Positions 53,472 through 62,198 of a DNA stretch of 64,000 bases are shown here, piece by piece. How positions within the stretch are numbered: position 1 is the stretch's first letter; each line of letters begins with the position of its first letter. Both the position numbers and the translations under genes were made by a program. Source of the DNA: JALORV01 sp963769745 (GTDB lineage: Bacteria > Pseudomonadota > Gammaproteobacteria > Burkholderiales > Burkholderiaceae_F). Location of the stretch: contig CAVYNB010000036.1 in the NCBI GenBank assembly GCA_963769745.1, forward strand, positions 78,004-142,003, in the 5' to 3' direction. Below the pieces are notes generated by a model that was not told the origin of the DNA, did not search any database, and was given only the letters and a program-made list of their open reading frames with translations.

Positions 53472-54798
53472 GGCCGGCGGCGTTTCGCCGCCGCTCGCCG
53501 ACGTGCTGGCCACTTCAGCGCGTGCGTGGAGCGATTTCGTGACCGGGCAGTCGATCGACCGCGCCATCGCGGCAGCCGTTGACGCCGATCGCGCACGCCT
53601 GCGCGCCGCCGTGCAGGACACCAGCTACAGCGCCATTCGGCGGCGCGCATTCAGCGAGCGGGTGATTGCCGAGCTGGCATCGCGGCCTCCGGCGACGGAG
53701 ACAGCGGCGCTGCTGTGCGTCGCGTTGCCACAGTTGATGGCGGGCCGTCATGCAGCACACACCGTCGTTGATCAGGCCGTCGCAGCGGCGCGCATGCAGC
53801 CCGCGACGGCCGGAGCCGCCGGCTTCGTCAACGCGGTGCTGCGCAACTTCCTGCGTCGACAGGACGAATTGCTCGAGCGCCTGCAGCGCATCGACGAGGT
53901 GCGCTACAACGCGCCGGCGTGGTGGATCGACGCCGTGCGTACCGCGCATCCGGAGCAATGGCGCGAAATTCTTGCGACCGGATTCGACGCGCCGGCACTG
54001 GTGCTGCGTGTGAACCGACGGCAATGCAGCGTCGAGGACTATCTGCAGCGCCTTGCTGCGCATGACATGCCCGCCACCCGGGTCGGGCTCCAGGCGGTGT
54101 GGCTGCAGCAGCCGGTTCCGGTCGCGCGCATTCCAGGGTTCGCGGCAGGCGATGTCTCGGTGCAGGATGCAGGGGCGCAGCTGGCCGCCGAGTGGCTCGA
54201 CGTCGCCGACGGCCTGCGAGTCCTCGATGCCTGCGCGGCCCCCGGGGGCAAGACCGCGCACCTGGCTGAGCTGGCCGAGCTCGACCTGACCGCGCTCGAG
54301 GCGGACCCGCAACGGGCTCCGCGCATCGAAGAGAACCTGCGCCGCATCGATCGTCGAGCGCGCGTCATCGTCGCCGATGGGCGGGACGTACCGGCATGGT
54401 GGGACGGCCGACCCTACGACCGCATCCTGCTCGATGCGCCCTGCACCGCCAGCGGCATCGTTCGCCGGCATCCGGACATCCCCTGGCTACGCCGTAAGGC
54501 CGATGTTGCGCATTTGGCAACGTTGCAGGCGCAGTTGTTGGAGGCTTTGTGGCCGCTGCTGGGGGTGGGTGGTAGATTGCTTTACGTCGTGTGCTCGGTG
54601 TTTCCACAGGAAGGGAGCGCGCAGATCGCGCGCTTTGTCGGCCGGCATCCGGAAGCTGCGGCGCGGCCGCTGCCCGGCGGTGCGCCGTTCGTGCAGTTGC
54701 TGCCATCCGCGGCAGCGGGCGCGATCTGGGACGCCGGCCGGCCCTGGCCGACGATTCACGACGGTTTTTTCTACGCACTACTCGAGAAGTCCCGATGA
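53464..54798 (+). CDS. rsmB: 16S rRNA m5C967 methyltransferase
   Basis: The 444-residue protein has an N-terminal NusB-like RNA-binding domain (about residues 10-150, with LPQLMAGRHAAHTVVDQAVA and GFVNAVLRNFLRR). The SAM-binding methyltransferase domain contains LDACAAPGGKTAHLAEL, and the catalytic cysteine lies in ILLDAPCTASGIVRRHPDI. The second conserved cysteine is in LLYVVCSVFPQE. Its stop overlaps the DUF4390 start. Confidence 0.96.
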   Translation: MSEAGGVSPPLADVLATSARAWSDFVTGQSIDRAIAAAVDADRARLRAAVQDTSYSAIRRRAFSERVIAELASRPPATETAALLCVALPQLMAGRHAAHTVVDQAVAAARMQPATAGAAGFVNAVLRNFLRRQDELLERLQRIDEVRYNAPAWWIDAVRTAHPEQWREILATGFDAPALVLRVNRRQCSVEDYLQRLAAHDMPATRVGLQAVWLQQPVPVARIPGFAAGDVSVQDAGAQLAAEWLDVADGLRVLDACAAPGGKTAHLAELAELDLTALEADPQRAPRIEENLRRIDRRARVIVADGRDVPAWWDGRPYDRILLDAPCTASGIVRRHPDIPWLRRKADVAHLATLQAQLLEALWPLLGVGGRLLYVVCSVFPQEGSAQIARFVGRHPEAAARPLPGGAPFVQLLPSAAAGAIWDAGRPWPTIHDGFFYALLEKSR

Positions 54799-55379
54799 CC
54801 CTGGCCACCGTGCTGCGCGCGTCGATCGTCACGCTGCTGCTGGCGTGGCTTCCCGCCGCGCCTGCGCTGGCGGACGAGCGCATCGGCGTCATTGCAGCCG
54901 CGCTGGAGCCGGCACCGGCCGGCGCCGGCGGTGTGGTGCTCAACGCCACCTTCGAATTCGAGATGCCACAGGTGCTCGAAGAGGCGGTGACCAAAGGCAT
55001 CGCGATCTACTTCAACATCGAGTTCGAGCTGTTTCGCAAGCGCTGGTACTGGCTGGATCGGCAGATCAGTTCCAGCACGCTCACCTATCGCCTGTCCTAC
55101 AGCCCGTTGACGCGCCAGTACCGTCTCGCCCGCGGCGGCCTGTCGCAGCCCTTCGAGTCGCTCGACGAGGCGCTGGGTCTGCTCAAGAGCGTGCGCCAGT
55201 GGAAGGTGATCGAGGCCGGTGTGCTGTCGCCGCGCGACGACTACGAGGCCCAGGTCCGGATGCGGCTCGATGTGACCCAGCTACCCAAGCCGTTCCAGGT
55301 CAATGCCATCACGAGCCGCGAGTGGAATCTTGCCTCGGACTGGCGCGAGCTGGCGGTGCCCGCCGAACTGGCGCGCTAA
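54795..55379 (+). CDS. DUF4390 secreted protein
   Basis: The 194-residue product has a signal peptide (LRASIVTLLLAWLPAAPALA). The mature part contains FEFEMPQVLEEAVTKGIAIY and RKRWYWLDRQISSSTLTYRL and is typical of the DUF4390 protein always found between rsmB and ntrY in betaproteobacteria. It should be periplasmic. The conserved neighbourhood suggests a link with the NtrYX system, which is inference. Confidence 0.92.
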   Translation: MTLATVLRASIVTLLLAWLPAAPALADERIGVIAAALEPAPAGAGGVVLNATFEFEMPQVLEEAVTKGIAIYFNIEFELFRKRWYWLDRQISSSTLTYRLSYSPLTRQYRLARGGLSQPFESLDEALGLLKSVRQWKVIEAGVLSPRDDYEAQVRMRLDVTQLPKPFQVNAITSREWNLASDWRELAVPAELAR

Positions 55380-55468
55380 GGCCATGGATCAGCCGCGGTC
55401 GACGCTGCGCAGTGAATCAGGCGGCGGTGCGTTGACACCTTCGCTGACATTCCCGGGGCAGGGCTGAG

Positions 55469-57814
55469 ATGTCGCGCGTACTGCGATACGGGCTGCTCTT
55501 CGCGATTGCGCTGTCGGGTGTGCTGCTGTTCATCCTGGCCTCGGCCAGCGGCAATACCGCGTTCTTCGAACGCAACTACCCGATCCTGCTCGCCATCAAC
55601 GGCGTCATCGCAGCGGCGCTTGCAGTGCTGGTCCTGCTGCTGGTGCGACGCCTGGCCAAGCGCCTGCTGCTGAAGCGCTTCGGGGCGCGCCTGACAACGC
55701 GCTTTGCTGTCGCGTTCGCGCTGATGGGTGTTCTGCCCGGAGTGCTGATTTACATCGTGTCGACGCAGTTCCTGTCACGCTCGATCGAATCATGGTTCGA
55801 CATACGGGTCGACCGCGCGCTCGATTCGGGACTGACGCTGGGACGCGCCGCGCTCGACAACGTGAAGGACGACGTGGCCGCCAAGGCGAATGCGTGGGCG
55901 CTCGAGCTGGCAGATCTGCCCGACGCCGGTCAACTGTCGCAGCTGAACCGCCTGCGCGAGCAGGGCGGGATCGACGAGGCGCTGCTCGTCACCGGCAACG
56001 GGCAGCTGATCGGGGCGTCCGGTGCCCAGGTCTCGGAACTGGTGCCCGAGGCGCCCAAGCCCAGCGAGTTGCGACAGGCGCGGACGCAGCGCATGTTTGC
56101 CGTCATCGAAGGGGAGGCCGGCGCAGTCGAGGCGCACCAGGGCCTGCGCGCCCGCGTCATCGTGCCGATCCCGGCGCCGACGACGATGTCGGTCCGGGGT
56201 TCGCTCCTGCCGCTCGACGGATCAGGAATCCGCCTGCATGACTCCCTCGGCAGCGTAAGGGGCGCACCGATTACCGGCAGCAGCATGTCGCCTGCGACGG
56301 ACACACGCTATCTGCAGCTGATCCAGCCGGTGCCGCCGACCATTGCAGCCAACGCCGACGCGCTGCAGAACGGTTACCGGGAGTACCAGGAACTGTCGCT
56401 CTCGCGCAGCGGACTGAAGACGATCTACGGGCTGACGCTGACGCTCACGCTGCTGCTCTCGGTCTTCGCTGCGGTCGCCGGCAGCGTGTTGCTCGCCAGT
56501 TCGATGACGGCGCCGCTGCTCCAGCTCGCCGAAGGCACGAAGGCTGTCGCGGAGGGCAACTTCAGACCGGTGCGCGAGTTTCCCGGCAACGACGAGATGA
56601 ACCTGCTGACGCAGTCATTCAATGCGATGACGCGGCAGCTGACCGATGCACGGGATGCCATCGAGACCAAGCAGCGCGAACTCGAGAACGCCAAGACCTA
56701 CCTCGAGCGCGTGCTGGCCAATCTGTCGGCCGGGGTGATCGTGCTCGACCACGAGTTCCGCCTGGTGACGGCCAACTTCGGCGCCTCGCGCATCCTGGTC
56801 AGGTCGCTCGGAGAAGACATCGGGCGACCGCTGCAGGCGATCGACGCGGAACTCGCCGACGCATTTTCGGCCGGTTTCGCAGAGCAGGCTTTGTCCGGCA
56901 CTCCCAAGGATTCATGGCAGCAGCAGATCGAGGTCAAGCGCGCCGCGGGCACGACGGCCGAACCGCTGATGTTGCTGGTACGAGGATCGCGCCTTCCGCT
57001 CGATGACGGGCCCGGCTACGTCATCGTGTTCGACGACATCACCCAGGTGATTTCTGCGCAGCGTGCCGTGGCCTGGGGTGAGGTTGCGCGCCGGCTCGCG
57101 CACGAGATCAAGAATCCGCTGACGCCGATACAGCTGGCGGCCGAGCGCCTGCAGATGAAGCTGGTCGACAAACTGCCAGGCGGCGAGGCCGACGTCCTGC
57201 GACGCGGCACCACGACCATCGTCAACCAGGTGGCGGCGATGAAGCGCATGGTCGACGACTTCCGCGATTACGCGCGCGTTCCACCCGCGCGCCTGCTGCC
57301 TCTCGACCTGAACGCGCTGATCGAGGAAGTCGCCACCTTGTACCGTACTGCGGGAGCGCCGATATCGCTGACGTTGGCGTCGCCGCTGCCCATGATCGAA
57401 GGCGATGCAACGCAACTGCGGCAGGTGATCCACAACCTGATCGGCAATGCGCAGGAAGCGCTGAGCAGCCAGCCGGACCCGAGCATACGGATCCGGACCA
57501 CACTGGCCGAAAACGTGGAAGCGACCGGAGTCGTGCGCGCCGTCCGCTTCTCGGTCGAGGACAACGGCCCGGGCTTCGCGGCGAATATACTGCGACGTGC
57601 GTTCGAGCCTTATGTCACCACCAAACCCAGCGGCACCGGCCTCGGACTGGCCATGGTCAAGAAAATCATCGATGAACACGGAGCACATGTCGAAATCGTC
57701 AACCGTGGCGGCGGAAGCGGCGTTGGCCATGCGGGCGGTGCCGCGGTGACCATCGTGTTTCGTCGGCTGGTACTGGCCGAGACTGCCGACGCCAGCCCGC
57801 GTCGTGTGGCCTAA
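55469..57814 (+). CDS. ntrY: NtrY-type sensor histidine kinase
   Basis: The 781-residue membrane kinase has three N-terminal helices (residues 8-105) and a fourth at about 318-340. The periplasmic domain between them spans about residues 105-315. A HAMP domain (SSMTAPLLQLAEGTKAVAEG) and a PAS domain follow (NLSAGVIVLDHEFRLV). The phospho-acceptor is in VARRLAHEIKNPLTPIQLAA (about residue 547), and the ATPase boxes are HNLIGNAQEAL, VEDNGPGFA and GTGLGLAMVKKI. NtrYX systems respond to nitrogen or redox state; the signal here is not evident. Confidence 0.95.
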   Translation: MSRVLRYGLLFAIALSGVLLFILASASGNTAFFERNYPILLAINGVIAAALAVLVLLLVRRLAKRLLLKRFGARLTTRFAVAFALMGVLPGVLIYIVSTQFLSRSIESWFDIRVDRALDSGLTLGRAALDNVKDDVAAKANAWALELADLPDAGQLSQLNRLREQGGIDEALLVTGNGQLIGASGAQVSELVPEAPKPSELRQARTQRMFAVIEGEAGAVEAHQGLRARVIVPIPAPTTMSVRGSLLPLDGSGIRLHDSLGSVRGAPITGSSMSPATDTRYLQLIQPVPPTIAANADALQNGYREYQELSLSRSGLKTIYGLTLTLTLLLSVFAAVAGSVLLASSMTAPLLQLAEGTKAVAEGNFRPVREFPGNDEMNLLTQSFNAMTRQLTDARDAIETKQRELENAKTYLERVLANLSAGVIVLDHEFRLVTANFGASRILVRSLGEDIGRPLQAIDAELADAFSAGFAEQALSGTPKDSWQQQIEVKRAAGTTAEPLMLLVRGSRLPLDDGPGYVIVFDDITQVISAQRAVAWGEVARRLAHEIKNPLTPIQLAAERLQMKLVDKLPGGEADVLRRGTTTIVNQVAAMKRMVDDFRDYARVPPARLLPLDLNALIEEVATLYRTAGAPISLTLASPLPMIEGDATQLRQVIHNLIGNAQEALSSQPDPSIRIRTTLAENVEATGVVRAVRFSVEDNGPGFAANILRRAFEPYVTTKPSGTGLGLAMVKKIIDEHGAHVEIVNRGGGSGVGHAGGAAVTIVFRRLVLAETADASPRRVA

Positions 57815-57929
57815 GCCCAAAGTCCCGATGACCCGATGCCTGCCCCGGATTTCATGATCACGTTGCCCGCGACTTTCCCTCGATGCCCACGCAGCCCCGC
57901 GTGGCTCCTGTCCACGGAGCGGTAGCCTG

Positions 57930-58709
57930 ATGTCGACCATCCTAGTCGTCGATGACGAAGTCGGCATCCGCGAACTCCTGTCGGAGATCCTGAGCGACGA
58001 AGGTCACTCGGTACTGACGGCCGAAAACGCGGCGCGAGCGCGCGATGTGCGGGCGCAGGAGCCCATCGATCTGGTGCTGCTCGACATCTGGATGCCCGAC
58101 ACCGACGGCGTCACGCTGCTCAAGGAATGGGCGTCGCTGGGCCAGCTGACGATGCCGGTCATCATGATGTCGGGCCACGCGACCATCGATACCGCGGTCG
58201 AAGCGACGCGTTACGGTGCGCTCGAGTTCCTCGAGAAGCCGATCGCCATGGCGCGCCTGCTGTCCGCGGTCCGTTCCGGACTCGAACGCGGACGCGTGAT
58301 GCGCAACCTGCGGCCACAGGGCGCCGCCTCACCGTCCTATGCACCCGCCGTCCCGGCCGAGATACCGGTCGTGGCACCGACCGAGCCGGTAGCGGCGAAC
58401 GAGCCGGTGGGTGCGCACAACGGCGTGCCGCTGGACCAGCCGCTGCGCGACGCGCGCGACCAGTTCGAGCGCGTCTACTTCGAATTCCATCTTGCACGCG
58501 AGCACTACAGCATGACGCGGGTTGCGGATCGCGCCGGACTCGAGCGCACGCATCTGTATCGCAAGCTGAAGCAGCTCGGCATCGAGCTTGCCCGCGGTGC
58601 GCGGCGTGATCGCGCCGCCGAGGAGCCTCCGGCCGTCGCGCCTACGACTGTGTCGAATGCGCTGCCGTCGCCGCCGGTCTACGTGCATCGGGACGAATAC
58701 GACGACTAG
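57930..58709 (+). CDS. ntrX: NtrX-like response regulator lacking the AAA+ sigma-54 domain
   Basis: The 259-residue protein has a receiver domain (STILVVDDEVGIRELLSEIL, phospho-acceptor Asp in LVLLDIWMPDTDGVT, then PVIMMSGHATIDTAVEATRY). A disordered Pro/Ala-rich linker and a C-terminal Fis-type helix-turn-helix follow (YSMTRVADRAGLERTHLYRK). Classical NtrX proteins are about 450 residues and have an AAA+ domain with a GAFTGA loop in between. None is present here, and no frame break explains the absence. It would therefore bind DNA without activating sigma-54 polymerase. Confidence 0.85.
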   Translation: MSTILVVDDEVGIRELLSEILSDEGHSVLTAENAARARDVRAQEPIDLVLLDIWMPDTDGVTLLKEWASLGQLTMPVIMMSGHATIDTAVEATRYGALEFLEKPIAMARLLSAVRSGLERGRVMRNLRPQGAASPSYAPAVPAEIPVVAPTEPVAANEPVGAHNGVPLDQPLRDARDQFERVYFEFHLAREHYSMTRVADRAGLERTHLYRKLKQLGIELARGARRDRAAEEPPAVAPTTVSNALPSPPVYVHRDEYDD

Positions 58710-58743
58710 CATCTGCCGCCGGGCCGGCTGCAGGCCCGCATTC

Positions 58744-60156
58744 ATGAAGATCATCATCATTGGTGCCGGTCGGGTCGGGTCCTCGGTGGCCGAGAGCCTG
58801 GTGTCCGAGGCCAACGACATCACGATCATCGATTCCGATCCGGCGCGCGTGGCGGATCTGCAGGATCGCTTCGATCTGCGCGGGCTGGTCGGCAACGCCG
58901 CACTGCCGTCGACGCTGAAGCAGGCGGGCGCCGAGGACTGCGACATGCTGATCGCGGTCACGGCCTACGACGAGACCAATCTTGTCGCCTGCAAGATTGC
59001 CGCGGATCTTTACAACATTCCCACGCGCATCGCGCGCGTGCGCAACGTCGAGCTGCAGAAGCACCCGAAGCTCATCGGCGACGAGGGCTTTCGCGCAACG
59101 CATGTGATCTTTCCGGAGCAGACGGTCACCGACTACCTGCTCAAGCTGATCGAGTTTCCGGAAGCGCTGCAGGTACTCGAGTTTGCCGACGGCCGCGCAA
59201 GCCTGATCGCGGTGCGGGCGTTTGCCGGCGGGCCGCTCGTGTCGCATCCGGTCAAGGAATTGCGCCGCCACCTGCCCAATGTCGATACGCGCATCGTCGC
59301 GATGTTCCGCGACGATGCCAGCGTGCGGGTCGACGGCGACACCATGGTGCAGCCGGGCGACGAAGTCTTCTTCCTGGCCGCCTCGCAGAACATCCGCACC
59401 GTGATGAGCGAGCTGCGCCGCATGGACAAGCCGGTGCGGCGCGTGATGCTCGCCGGCGGCGGCAACATCGGCCTGCGGGTGGCGCGTTCGCTCGACACGG
59501 GCGAGGGGCTGGACACCCCGGAACGCTTCATCGTCAAGATCATCGAGGCGAACAAGCGACGCGCGGAACTCCTCGCGCACCAGCTGTCGACCGATGTGCT
59601 GGTGCTGAGCGGCGATGCCACGGATGAAGACCTGCTGCAACAGGAGGGCGTGCACGAAACGGATCTGTTCATCGCGCTGACGAACGACGACGAAAACAAC
59701 ATCATGAGTTCGTTGCTGGCCAAGCGCATGGGCGCGCGTCGCGTCATCGCCCTCATCAACCGCAAGAGCTACGGCGACCTGATGCAGGGCGGACAGATCG
59801 ACATCGCGATTTCGCCGTCCTACGCCACGCTGTCGGCGCTGCTGAAGTTCGTGCGGCGGGGCGACGTGGTCGCTGCGCACAGCCTCCGGCGCGGGGCGGC
59901 CGAAGCGCTCGAGATCATCGCCCACGGTGACGCGCGCACCTCGCGCATCATCGGCAAGAGCATCGATCAGGTGGAGCTACCCCGCGGTGTCACGATCGGC
60001 GCGGTGGTCAGAGGCGCGGGCGCGCGGACCCAGGTGCTGATGGCCCACCATGACACGGTGATCGAGCCGGAGGACCATCTGATCGTTTTCGTCGAGAACA
60101 AGCGTCTGATCCAGCGCGTCGAACGGCTGTTCACCGTGGGAGCCGGCTTCTTCTGA
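58744..60156 (+). CDS. trkA: TrkA, peripheral NAD-binding subunit of potassium uptake
   Basis: The 470-residue protein has two Rossmann RCK-N domains (MKIIIIGAGRVGSSVAESLV and RVMLAGGGNIGLRVARSLD) and two TrkA-C domains (about residues 140-225 and 370-460). It gates a TrkH/TrkG membrane channel in response to nucleotides. In many betaproteobacteria trkH follows trkA; here a TRAP transporter comes next instead. Confidence 0.96.
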   Translation: MKIIIIGAGRVGSSVAESLVSEANDITIIDSDPARVADLQDRFDLRGLVGNAALPSTLKQAGAEDCDMLIAVTAYDETNLVACKIAADLYNIPTRIARVRNVELQKHPKLIGDEGFRATHVIFPEQTVTDYLLKLIEFPEALQVLEFADGRASLIAVRAFAGGPLVSHPVKELRRHLPNVDTRIVAMFRDDASVRVDGDTMVQPGDEVFFLAASQNIRTVMSELRRMDKPVRRVMLAGGGNIGLRVARSLDTGEGLDTPERFIVKIIEANKRRAELLAHQLSTDVLVLSGDATDEDLLQQEGVHETDLFIALTNDDENNIMSSLLAKRMGARRVIALINRKSYGDLMQGGQIDIAISPSYATLSALLKFVRRGDVVAAHSLRRGAAEALEIIAHGDARTSRIIGKSIDQVELPRGVTIGAVVRGAGARTQVLMAHHDTVIEPEDHLIVFVENKRLIQRVERLFTVGAGFF

Positions 60157-60362
60157 TCGGATGCTGCGCCGCAACGTAACGACGTGCGGTCCGCATTTAC
60201 CCCTGCTGGCCCCCGGAATCATTTCCCCCGCGAGTCCCGATTCAATAGAATCGCTGACGGCGGCACTACCCTGCGACCCCAGTGAAACAAGCCGCGCCAA
60301 ACAGAAACGGCCTCGGGCCCGACGTGTCGCAGTTCCAAACGGCTTCAGCCAAGGAGACATTC

Positions 60363-61487
60363 ATGGATTTCATCAAGAGCAAGGACGCCGCACCGACGCG
60401 TCGGAAGTTTTTGTCCACGGCCGCTGCGGCCACCGCGGGCACCGCGGCGCTGGGCTTCCCGATGGTGTCGACGGCCCAGACCACGACGCTGCGGTTCCAG
60501 AGCACCTGGCCGACGAAGGACATCTTCCACGAGTACGCGACCGACTTCTCCAAGAAGGTCAACGACATGGCCGGTAACCGGCTGAAGATCGAAGTGCTTC
60601 CGGCCGGCGCCGTCGTTCCGGCGTTCCAGCTGCTCGAAGCCGTTGCGAAGGGCACGCTCGACGGCGGCCACGGCGTCGTTGCGTATCACTACGGCAAGAA
60701 CTCCGCGCTCGCGCTGTGGGGTTCGGGTCCGTCGTTCGGCATGGACCCGAACATGCTGCTGTCCTGGCACTACTACGGCGGCGGCGACGCGCTGCTTCAG
60801 GAGATCTACAAGTCGATCAACGTCGACGTCGTTTCGTACCTCTACGGTCCGATGCCGACGCAGCCCTTCGGCTGGTTCAAGAAGCCGATTGCCAGGGTCG
60901 AGGACGTCAAGGGCATCAAGTTCCGCACGGTCGGCCTGGCGGTCGACATGTACACCGACATGGGCGCCGCAGTGAACCCGCTGCCCGGTGGCGAGATCGT
61001 GCCGGCGCTCGACCGCGGCCTGATCGACGGTGCCGAGTTCAACAACGCGTCGTCGGACAAGCTGCTCGGCTTCCCCGACGTCAGCAAGAACTGCATGCTG
61101 CAGAGCTTCCACCAGAGCGGTGAGCAGTTCGAGATCCTGTTCAACAAGACCAAGTACAACGCCCTGGCGCCGGATCTCAAGAAGATCATCGACCACGCCG
61201 TCGAAGCGTCCAGTGCCGACATGAGCTGGAAGGCCATCGACCGCAACTCGAAGGACTACATCGAGCTGAAGAAAATGGGCGTGAACTTCTACAAGACCCC
61301 CGATGCGATCCTGCGCGCGCAGCTTGCCTCGTGGGACAAGATCATGGAGAAGAAGTCCGCCGAAAATGCGCTGTTCAAGAAGGTGCTCGACTCGCAAAAG
61401 GCCTTCGCGCAGCGTGCCAGCTCGTGGCAGAACGACTACACGGTCGACTTCAAGATGGCGTCCAACTACTACTTCGGCAAGAGATAG
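60363..61487 (+). CDS. TRAP transporter solute-binding protein (DctP family), Tat signal
   Basis: The ATG at 60363 follows AAGGAGA. The 374-residue product has a twin-arginine signal, PTRRKFLSTAAAATAGTAAL. The mature domain includes FRTVGLAVDMYTDMGAAVNP with the conserved arginine that binds the ligand carboxylate, LPGGEIVPALDRGLIDGAEF and GFPDVSKNCMLQSFHQSGEQ. These motifs resemble the 2-oxo-monocarboxylate-binding TakP group, so a keto-acid or similar carboxylate is the tentative ligand. It is the first gene of the dctPQM-type operon. Confidence 0.93.
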   Translation: MDFIKSKDAAPTRRKFLSTAAAATAGTAALGFPMVSTAQTTTLRFQSTWPTKDIFHEYATDFSKKVNDMAGNRLKIEVLPAGAVVPAFQLLEAVAKGTLDGGHGVVAYHYGKNSALALWGSGPSFGMDPNMLLSWHYYGGGDALLQEIYKSINVDVVSYLYGPMPTQPFGWFKKPIARVEDVKGIKFRTVGLAVDMYTDMGAAVNPLPGGEIVPALDRGLIDGAEFNNASSDKLLGFPDVSKNCMLQSFHQSGEQFEILFNKTKYNALAPDLKKIIDHAVEASSADMSWKAIDRNSKDYIELKKMGVNFYKTPDAILRAQLASWDKIMEKKSAENALFKKVLDSQKAFAQRASSWQNDYTVDFKMASNYYFGKR

Positions 61488-61507
61488 TCACTCAGTCGAG
61501 GTCCGAC

Positions 61508-61545
61508 GGGCCACCTGCCAGAAGTAATGGCCGGTGGCCCTTTTT
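61508..61545 (+). terminator. Intra-operon terminator/attenuator between the TRAP P and Q genes
   Basis: The stem GGGCCACC/GGTGGCCC (61508-61515 and 61533-61540) is followed by TTTTT. It is a good Rho-independent terminator that would favour high levels of the binding protein over the membrane subunits. Confidence 0.75.
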
Positions 61546-61565
61546 CTTCCCGCAAAGGAAGGGCA

Positions 61566-62198
61566 ATGCAGAAACTTCTGCTGGCAGTGGACCGGCTGTC
61601 GACGTGGCTGGGCCAGGTATTCGCATGGATGATCATCCTGCTGACAGGGATGATCTCGTGGGAGGTCTACTCCCGCTATGCGCTGAATACACCGCACGAC
61701 TGGGCGCTGAACCTGCAGATCATGATGTACGGAGCGCTGTTCATGATGGCCGGCGCTTACACGCTCTCGAAGAACGGCCACGTTCGCGGGGATGTGCTGT
61801 ATGGCTTCTTCCGGCCGCGCACACAGGCCACGATCGACCTCGTGCTCTACATCGTTTTCTTCCTGCCGGGCATCGTCGCGCTCACCTACGCGGGCTGGAT
61901 CTATGCGAACGAAGCGCTGGCGATCCGTGAGAAGACGTTTTCCGCCACGCCGCTGCCGCTCTACCCGTTCAAGTTCATCATCCCCTTCGCCGGCGCAATG
62001 CTGCTGCTGCAAGGCATCGTCGAGATCGTGCGCTGCATTCGCTGCCTGCAGCACGGCGAGTGGCCGTCGCGCGAGCAGGACGTCGAGGAAGTCGACGTCG
62101 ACAAGCTCAAGCAGATGGTGCACGTGAAGGACGAGGACATCGCCGCGCTCGACAAGATCGTAGTTGCGCAGGAGGCGAAGCAGGGAACCGCGCCATGA
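61566..62198 (+). CDS. TRAP transporter small permease subunit (DctQ type)
   Basis: The 210-residue protein has four transmembrane helices. It contains GMISWEVYSRYALNTPHDWA, LNLQIMMYGALFMMAGAYTL and NGHVRGDVLYGFF, typical of the small permease subunit. A cytosolic acidic tail (DVEEVDVDKLKQMVHVKDED) is longer than in many DctQ proteins. Its stop overlaps the start of the large subunit (ATGA). AAGGAAGGG precedes the ATG. Confidence 0.93.
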   Translation: MQKLLLAVDRLSTWLGQVFAWMIILLTGMISWEVYSRYALNTPHDWALNLQIMMYGALFMMAGAYTLSKNGHVRGDVLYGFFRPRTQATIDLVLYIVFFLPGIVALTYAGWIYANEALAIREKTFSATPLPLYPFKFIIPFAGAMLLLQGIVEIVRCIRCLQHGEWPSREQDVEEVDVDKLKQMVHVKDEDIAALDKIVVAQEAKQGTAP

